Assembly: GCA_028287885.1 (NCBI GenBank)
Contig: JAQBOT010000265.1
Location: forward strand, 1 to 10,902
DNA from: Pedobacter sp.
GTDB lineage: Bacteria > Bacteroidota > Bacteroidia > Sphingobacteriales > Sphingobacteriaceae
DNA: 10,902 nucleotides
Reading direction: 5' to 3'
In this document: positions 6,834-10,902 of the stretch, one piece after another
Numbering within the stretch: the first letter of the stretch is position 1
How the letters are laid out: each line of letters starts with the position of its first letter
The notes under the pieces: generated by a model
Seen by the model: the letters and a program-made list of their open reading frames with translations, nothing else
The model's database searches: none
What the model was told of the DNA's origin: nothing
Program-made: the position numbers and the translations under genes

Positions 6834-7636
6834 ATCTTTTCATTCTGTATGCGCTTGTACTTTTTAGCCAGCGGCGAGAATTCAAGTGTTTCTTTGGTTC
6901 CTAATGCCAAATAGCCCAGCTCCTCCAAGCTATTGTCAAACAGGTCAATTACTTTATGCTGCAAATCTCGGTCAAAGTAGATCAACACATTCCGGCATAG
7001 AATGAGTTGGAATTCATTAAAAGAGTGGTCGGACACCAGGTTGTGCGAAGAAAAGATGATTTTGCTTTTAAGCTCCGGAACCAGTTTAGCAAGAGAGTAT
7101 TTTGCCGTGTAGTAGCTTGAAAAATCCCTTGTTCCACCAGCAAGAATGTAGTTTTCAGAGTACTGCTTCATCTGGCTTAAACCAAACATTCCTTGTGATG
7201 CCTTTTCGAGAACTGCAGGATTAATATCTGTGGCGTAAATCAATGCTTTATGCAGCAGATTAAGCTCTTTCAATATAATAGAGATTGAGTAGGCTTCTTC
7301 TCCCGTTGAACAGCCAGCCAGCCATATTCGAATCAGCGGATAGGTGCCAAGTTTGGGCAGAACGTCATTCCTTAATGTTTTAAAAAATGCAGGGTCTCTA
7401 AACATCTCGGTAACATTTACGGTTATTTGTTCCACAAAACGCTTGAAATATGCCGGATCATCGCTTATGCGGAATCTGAATTCCGCGAAGCTTAAAGACT
7501 TATCCAAACTGTAAAGCCTATGAATTCTCCTTTTTAGTGAAGCTTTTGAATAGCCCGTGAAATCATAACCATACTTTTCAAGCATGTCGAGAAGCAGAAC
7601 TTCTACTTGTTCATCATTAATCACTGGTAGGTTCAA
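6815..7636 (-). CDS. cheR: CheR-type protein-glutamate O-methyltransferase
   Basis: A 273-residue protein of the usual CheR length. The helical N-terminal domain (about 5-75) contains GYDFTGYSKASLKRRI and leads into NVTEMFRDP (74-82), the CheR NxTxFFRD region. The SAM-binding domain follows with motif I AGCSTGEEAYS (107-117), the acidic TDIN (136-139) and CRNVLIYF (214-221). It should transfer methyl groups from S-adenosylmethionine to glutamate side chains of a partner. No chemoreceptor is encoded here, so the substrate is unknown; the operon's own kinase is a candidate. No in-frame ATG lies near the expected N-terminus. TTG at 7636, five bases after the receiver stop, fits the domain boundary, with GTG at 7624 as the alternative; translation is probably coupled to the upstream gene. 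Confidence 0.93.
   Translation of the reverse strand: MNLPVINDEQVEVLLLDMLEKYGYDFTGYSKASLKRRIHRLYSLDKSLSFAEFRFRISDDPAYFKRFVEQITVNVTEMFRDPAFFKTLRNDVLPKLGTYPLIRIWLAGCSTGEEAYSISIILKELNLLHKALIYATDINPAVLEKASQGMFGLSQMKQYSENYILAGGTRDFSSYYTAKYSLAKLVPELKSKIIFSSHNLVSDHSFNEFQLILCRNVLIYFDRDLQHKVIDLFDNSLEELGYLALGTKETLEFSPLAKKYKRIQNEKIWRKVS
6827..6831 (-). promoter_or_regulatory. GGAGG, possible ribosome binding site for the Met7 start of cheB
   Basis: On the minus strand GGAGG sits directly at the first possible ATG of cheB and 11 bases ahead of the second one (6815-6813), which also forms a TGATG overlap with the cheR stop. It is the best Shine-Dalgarno-like sequence I noticed in the cluster and argues for the shorter protein. 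The spacing is longer than ideal and Bacteroidota use such sites little, so it does not settle the start. Confidence 0.3.
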
Positions 7637-7641
7637 TTTTT

Positions 7642-8010
7642 CTAGATGTATTTTGTAATTAAGTCTGTTAGATGATCAACATTAATGGGCTTTGACACAT
7701 AGCCAACTGCACCCGCGTCCAGGCAACGCTGCTTATCGCCTAGCATGGCTTGCGCGGTAACGGCAATAACAGGAACATGTTTCAATTCGAGATCCTTGTT
7801 CATAAGCGCCATAGCCTGGTAACCATCCATGCCGGGCATCATCATGTCCATCAAAACCACGCCAATACTTTTATCTGCCCTTAAAATTTCCAGGCCTTTC
7901 TCGCCGCTGGTCGCCGAGATACAGTCGTATTTCCTTGCACGCAGCACAGCCGACAAGGCGAAAATATTCTTGTTATCATCATCTATAATCAGAATTCTAT
8001 CTTTTGCCAT
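7642..8010 (-). CDS. Single-domain response regulator (receiver only) next to the hybrid kinase
   Basis: Taken from the ATG at 8010, the product has 122 residues and is a complete receiver: Asp10-Asp12 (IIDDD), phosphoacceptor Asp55 (VVLMDMMMP), Thr85 (AVTAQAM) and Lys107 (SKP). An earlier in-frame ATG at 8040 would add ten residues and overlap the kinase gene by 14 bases; the later start is preferred because it clears the kinase stop by 16 bases and begins at the receiver core. The sequence is strikingly similar to the third receiver of the adjacent kinase (shared VVLMDMMMP.MDGY and AVTA.AM.GD...C..AGA..Y.SKP), which suggests a duplication or a shared phosphodonor. It has no output domain, so it should act as a phosphate carrier, sink or protein-binding switch. 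Confidence 0.92.
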   Translation of the reverse strand: MAKDRILIIDDDNKNIFALSAVLRARKYDCISATSGEKGLEILRADKSIGVVLMDMMMPGMDGYQAMALMNKDLELKHVPVIAVTAQAMLGDKQRCLDAGAVGYVSKPINVDHLTDLITKYI

Positions 8011-8026
8011 ACTTAAAATAAACTTT

Positions 8027-10902
8027 TTAAACTTTATCATAAAGCCAGACCCGCAACAGGGAAATTAACTGATCTATGTCCACAGGCTTGGATATGTAAT
8101 CTGAAGCCCCCGCAGCGATGCACTTCTCCCGGTCTCCCATCATGGCTTTCGCGGTTACAGCAAGAATTGGCAAATTGCGGTATGCACTGATCTTGCGAAT
8201 CTCCTTTGTGCTTTCATATCCGTCCATTTCCGGCATCATCATATCCATAAGCACAACATCCACGGCAGGGTTCTCTTTCAACATCTGCAAGGCTTCTTTC
8301 CCATCCATAGCGGCTACAACTTTCATCTTATGCTGCTCCAGTGCTTTGGTCAGAGAAAATATGTTCCGTACATCATCGTCAGCAATCAACACTGTCTTGT
8401 TGTTCAATACTTCATATAAGCCGCCCATGCGTTCGGAAATCGGGTTCTTATCTCTAATTTCCGTATGACTTGCTTCCACCAGATGCAGAAACAATCCGGC
8501 TTCATCAAGAATGCGCTGGTAAGAATGCGCCGTCTTTACAACGATCGAATCGGCGTATTGCCTGATTCTGCTCTCCTCACCCTTTGAAATGTTTTTACCT
8601 GTAAATATGATAATTGGCAAGTTTTCCAGCCCCTCTGTTTTCTTTATTGTTTCAAGCGTTTCATAAGCACGTATATCTGGAACACCCATATCCAAAATCA
8701 CACAATCGACTTCCTTCTTACTCAAGGCGCCTATACTTTCTGAGACGTTATTTGCCACTTCCGTATGGATGTTATAATTGCTTAGAAAGTAGCTTAATGC
8801 CTCTGCATGCTGCTTATTCTCCTCCACAATAAGCACTTTTTTTGGATGCCTGCTTAAGGCATCTTCCAGCTTTTGAAAGATCTGCCGCATGTGTTCCAAT
8901 GCTACCGGCTTATCGATGAAATCTACTGCTCCTCTGAGCAAACTTTCTTTCTTTACCTGCAGGGAAGACATGATGTGAACCGGTATTGGACGGGTAGCCG
9001 GATTGGATTTCAGCTCCTCCATCACCTGCCAGCCATCTTTTACGGGCAGTTGAATGTCAAGCAAAATGGCCAAAGGGCGGTATTGTTGTGCCATTTCTAT
9101 GCCCACATCGCCCCTCACGGCTACAATACCTTTGTAATTTCGTTTGCGGGTAAAATCAAGCAGGGTTTTTGCAAAGGAGGTGTCATCCTCCACAATCAGA
9201 ATTACTTTGTCTCCCGGCATAATATCATTCCTATCGTCGGATACTTCTTCGGGAATTCTGGAGACAGTGAACTTTGCTGAAAGCGGCTCGGCAACATGTT
9301 CTGAATGTACCTTTGGTGCATCAGCAGATTGCAGCAAGTCTTCCTGATCTAGCTGCTCTTCTTCCCTATTTATCGGTAAACTTAAGGTAAACTCACTTCC
9401 TCTATTTTCAACGCTTGAAAGCTCAATGTGCCCACCAAGAAGTTTTGCAAGCTCTTTACTAATTGACAAACCCAAACCTGTTCCTCCAAAGCGGCGGCGG
9501 GTAGAACCATCTGCTTGCTGAAAAGCTTCGAAGATCAGGCTTTGTTTATCAGCTGGGATTCCAATTCCAGTATCGGTCACTTTAAAATGAACCAAGCCTG
9601 CGCTTTCATCCCTATGAACTGTTAATTTCACTTCCCCCATTTCGGTGAACTTTATCGCATTGGAGACCAGATTCTTTAGGATCTGCTCCAGGCGCATTTT
9701 ATCCGTATTCAAGATTGTTAGCCCTTCCTCAACTTCAATAACAAGGTTCAGTTGTTTATTCTTTGCTAATGGCATAAAGAGCGAGCGAAGGTCGGTAACA
9801 ACTTCCCCAAGATGCACATCGCTAAACTCAAGACGCATCTTACCTGCTTCAATCTTTGAAAGGTCAAGAATCTCATCGATCAAACCAAGTAGACCTTGTC
9901 CGGAGCTTTGGATTACCTCAGCATATTCGACAAATTCTTGTTCTAGATCCTGGTTTTCCGACATAAGTTTAGACAACAGCAAAATGGAGTTTAAGGGGGT
10001 ACGAAGTTCGTGCGACATATTTGCCAGGAACTCCGACTTATACTTCGTGCTTTGTTCCAACTGTTCTGCTTTTTGCTGGATATCCTGGTTACGCTCCTGG
10101 ATGAGTTGGTTCTTTTCTTCCAGTAAACTTGTTCGCTCTTCCAGTTCCTGGTTACTTTGTAGCAACTCTTCTTGCTGTACACGCAGTTCTTCTTCAGAAG
10201 TCTGGATCTTTTGAGTTTGAGCTTCCAACTCTGCATTTAAGCCTTCCAACTCGTTATGTTGAGCCTGAAGTTCTTCTGCCTGAGCCTGTGTTTCCTCTAG
10301 AAAATCTTGAAGCCTTTTCCTGTTCTGTGCAACATGAATGGCCGTACCGATGTTGCCAGAAACGGCGTGTAAGAATTCCAGTTGTACCTGGGTATATGTT
10401 GATAAGGAGCCAAGCTCAATTACGCCCATTAACCTGGCATTGCGTAAGATCGGTATGGCCACCACATTTTTGGGTGTCGTTTTCCCTGTCCCATAGCTAA
10501 TTGTTAACTCACCTTCCGGTATATCAACCAACAGAATCTGCTTGCGCTGTTCTGCCACCTGGCCGGCAAGCCCTTCTCCTACTTGGATCAACTCTTTCCG
10601 CTGTCCGCTGTCAAGCGCATATCCACCTGCCAAATGCAGGGCTTGATCTTCAAAAACATATAGCGCCCCAACTTGGCTTGTTGTATGTTCCGCCAAACAA
10701 TCCAAAATATCTCGGGCAAGGTCATCCATAGACTTTTCACCAACAATTTTGTTATTCAAGCTTGCAATACTGGCTTGCTGCCATTCTTTATCCGCCAATA
10801 AGGAAAATGAATATTGCAGCGACACGGCCATGGAATTCAAGGACCCGGTTAAACTACCCAGGCCATCTGTACCGCTCTCATCCAAACGTATGCTGTAGTT
10901 GC
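8027..10902 (-). CDS. Hybrid histidine kinase, HAMP-GAF-coiled coil-HisKA-HATPase-REC-REC-REC (5' end outside window)
   Basis: The frame is open to the window edge, giving at least 957 residues. Numbering starts at the TTG at 10885, an internal leucine, not a start. Residues 1-30 resemble the end of a HAMP domain, so a membrane sensor part probably lies upstream. A GAF domain spans about 50-190, then a long Gln/Glu-rich coiled coil (192-282), HisKA with phosphoacceptor His292 (MSHELRTPLNS), and the ATPase domain with Asn409 (LVSNAIKF), DTGIGI (438-443) and GGTGLGL (467-473). Receiver 1 has Asp610 and Lys659. Receiver 2 has Asp732 and Lys784 but Glu688-Glu689 in place of the usual acidic pair. 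Receiver 3 has Asp836-Asp838, Asp881, Thr911 and Lys933. It heads the operon. No HPt domain is seen, so onward phosphate flow is unclear. Confidence 0.96.
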   Translation of the reverse strand, partial: NYSIRLDESGTDGLGSLTGSLNSMAVSLQYSFSLLADKEWQQASIASLNNKIVGEKSMDDLARDILDCLAEHTTSQVGALYVFEDQALHLAGGYALDSGQRKELIQVGEGLAGQVAEQRKQILLVDIPEGELTISYGTGKTTPKNVVAIPILRNARLMGVIELGSLSTYTQVQLEFLHAVSGNIGTAIHVAQNRKRLQDFLEETQAQAEELQAQHNELEGLNAELEAQTQKIQTSEEELRVQQEELLQSNQELEERTSLLEEKNQLIQERNQDIQQKAEQLEQSTKYKSEFLANMSHELRTPLNSILLLSKLMSENQDLEQEFVEYAEVIQSSGQGLLGLIDEILDLSKIEAGKMRLEFSDVHLGEVVTDLRSLFMPLAKNKQLNLVIEVEEGLTILNTDKMRLEQILKNLVSNAIKFTEMGEVKLTVHRDESAGLVHFKVTDTGIGIPADKQSLIFEAFQQADGSTRRRFGGTGLGLSISKELAKLLGGHIELSSVENRGSEFTLSLPINREEEQLDQEDLLQSADAPKVHSEHVAEPLSAKFTVSRIPEEVSDDRNDIMPGDKVILIVEDDTSFAKTLLDFTRKRNYKGIVAVRGDVGIEMAQQYRPLAILLDIQLPVKDGWQVMEELKSNPATRPIPVHIMSSLQVKKESLLRGAVDFIDKPVALEHMRQIFQKLEDALSRHPKKVLIVEENKQHAEALSYFLSNYNIHTEVANNVSESIGALSKKEVDCVILDMGVPDIRAYETLETIKKTEGLENLPIIIFTGKNISKGEESRIRQYADSIVVKTAHSYQRILDEAGLFLHLVEASHTEIRDKNPISERMGGLYEVLNNKTVLIADDDVRNIFSLTKALEQHKMKVVAAMDGKEALQMLKENPAVDVVLMDMMMPEMDGYESTKEIRKISAYRNLPILAVTAKAMMGDREKCIAAGASDYISKPVDIDQLISLLRVWLYDKV
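10040..10312 (-). other. Signalling coiled coil of the hybrid kinase with heptad-spaced Glu-Glu doublets
   Basis: Residues 192-282 of the kinase fragment are almost free of Gly and Pro and very rich in Glu, Gln and Leu, joining the GAF domain to HisKA. Glu-Glu doublets occur at 197/198 and 204/205, 232/233 and 239/240, 249/250 and 256/257: three pairs, each seven residues apart. This should transmit GAF or HAMP state to the kinase core. Similar Glu-rich linkers are common in this kinase family. Confidence 0.75.

Noticed and set aside
7642..8040. Longer version of the lone receiver starting at 8040
   Set aside because: The ten extra residues overlap the kinase 3' end and lie outside the receiver fold; the ATG at 8010 fits the domain start better.
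8873..9280. 135-codon plus-strand open frame
   Set aside because: It is antisense to receiver 1 and the linker of the hybrid kinase, with no recognisable domain and no promoter or start signal.
9645..10214. 189-codon plus-strand open frame rich in Ser, Arg and Cys
   Set aside because: It is the antisense of the kinase coiled coil and HisKA region; its odd composition is explained by the Glu/Gln/Leu codons on the real strand.
1..10902. CRISPR arrays, tRNA or rRNA genes, insertion sequences, phage or defence genes
   Set aside because: No repeat-spacer pattern, cloverleaf, transposase or phage-like product was found on either strand; the window looks like core chromosome plus a signalling operon.

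Overview
The window reads as chromosomal DNA of a member of the Bacteroidota, most likely a Sphingobacteriaceae-type organism (Pedobacter or a relative). The reasons are: exact matches to the Bacteroidota -7 promoter element TAnnTTTG in front of two genes, weak or absent Shine-Dalgarno sequences, two lipoproteins with Bacteroidota-style signal peptides, a bacterial GlnRS, and a hybrid histidine kinase with three receivers of a type common in this phylum. The genus is an inference from protein character; no database was searched.

Left part (1-1344, all minus strand). The first 39 bases hold the start of a response regulator cut off by the window edge. About 100 bases upstream of it lies a two-gene unit: a stand-alone cobalamin-binding subunit of an acyl-CoA mutase, followed 2 bases later by an enoyl-CoA hydratase. 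Both point to acyl-CoA (fatty acid, branched-chain amino acid or propionate-linked) metabolism. The mutase catalytic subunit is not in the window.

Middle part (1424-5882). glnS is divergent from the B12 gene. It converges on an AmiD-type N-acetylmuramoyl-L-alanine amidase lipoprotein, and a 16-bp perfect stem that can act as a two-way terminator lies between them. The amidase is divergent from an M49-family (dipeptidyl-peptidase III-like) zinc peptidase, also a predicted lipoprotein. This peptidase gene ends tail to tail with the next cluster, overlapping it by 6 bases in a TTATAA palindrome that supplies the stop codon on both strands.

Right part (5877-10902, all minus strand). This is a tight five-gene signalling operon, read right to left: a large hybrid histidine kinase (5' end beyond the window; HAMP-GAF-long coiled coil-HisKA-HATPase-REC-REC-REC), a single-domain receiver, a CheR-type methyltransferase, a CheB-type methylesterase without a receiver, and a second single-domain receiver. 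No CheA, CheW, methyl-accepting chemoreceptor, HPt protein or DNA-binding output is present. The most interesting idea in the window is that this is a non-chemotactic phosphorelay with its own methylation/demethylation pair. The kinase coiled coil carries Glu-Glu doublets seven residues apart, reminiscent of chemoreceptor methylation sites, so the kinase itself is a candidate substrate. That link is inference.
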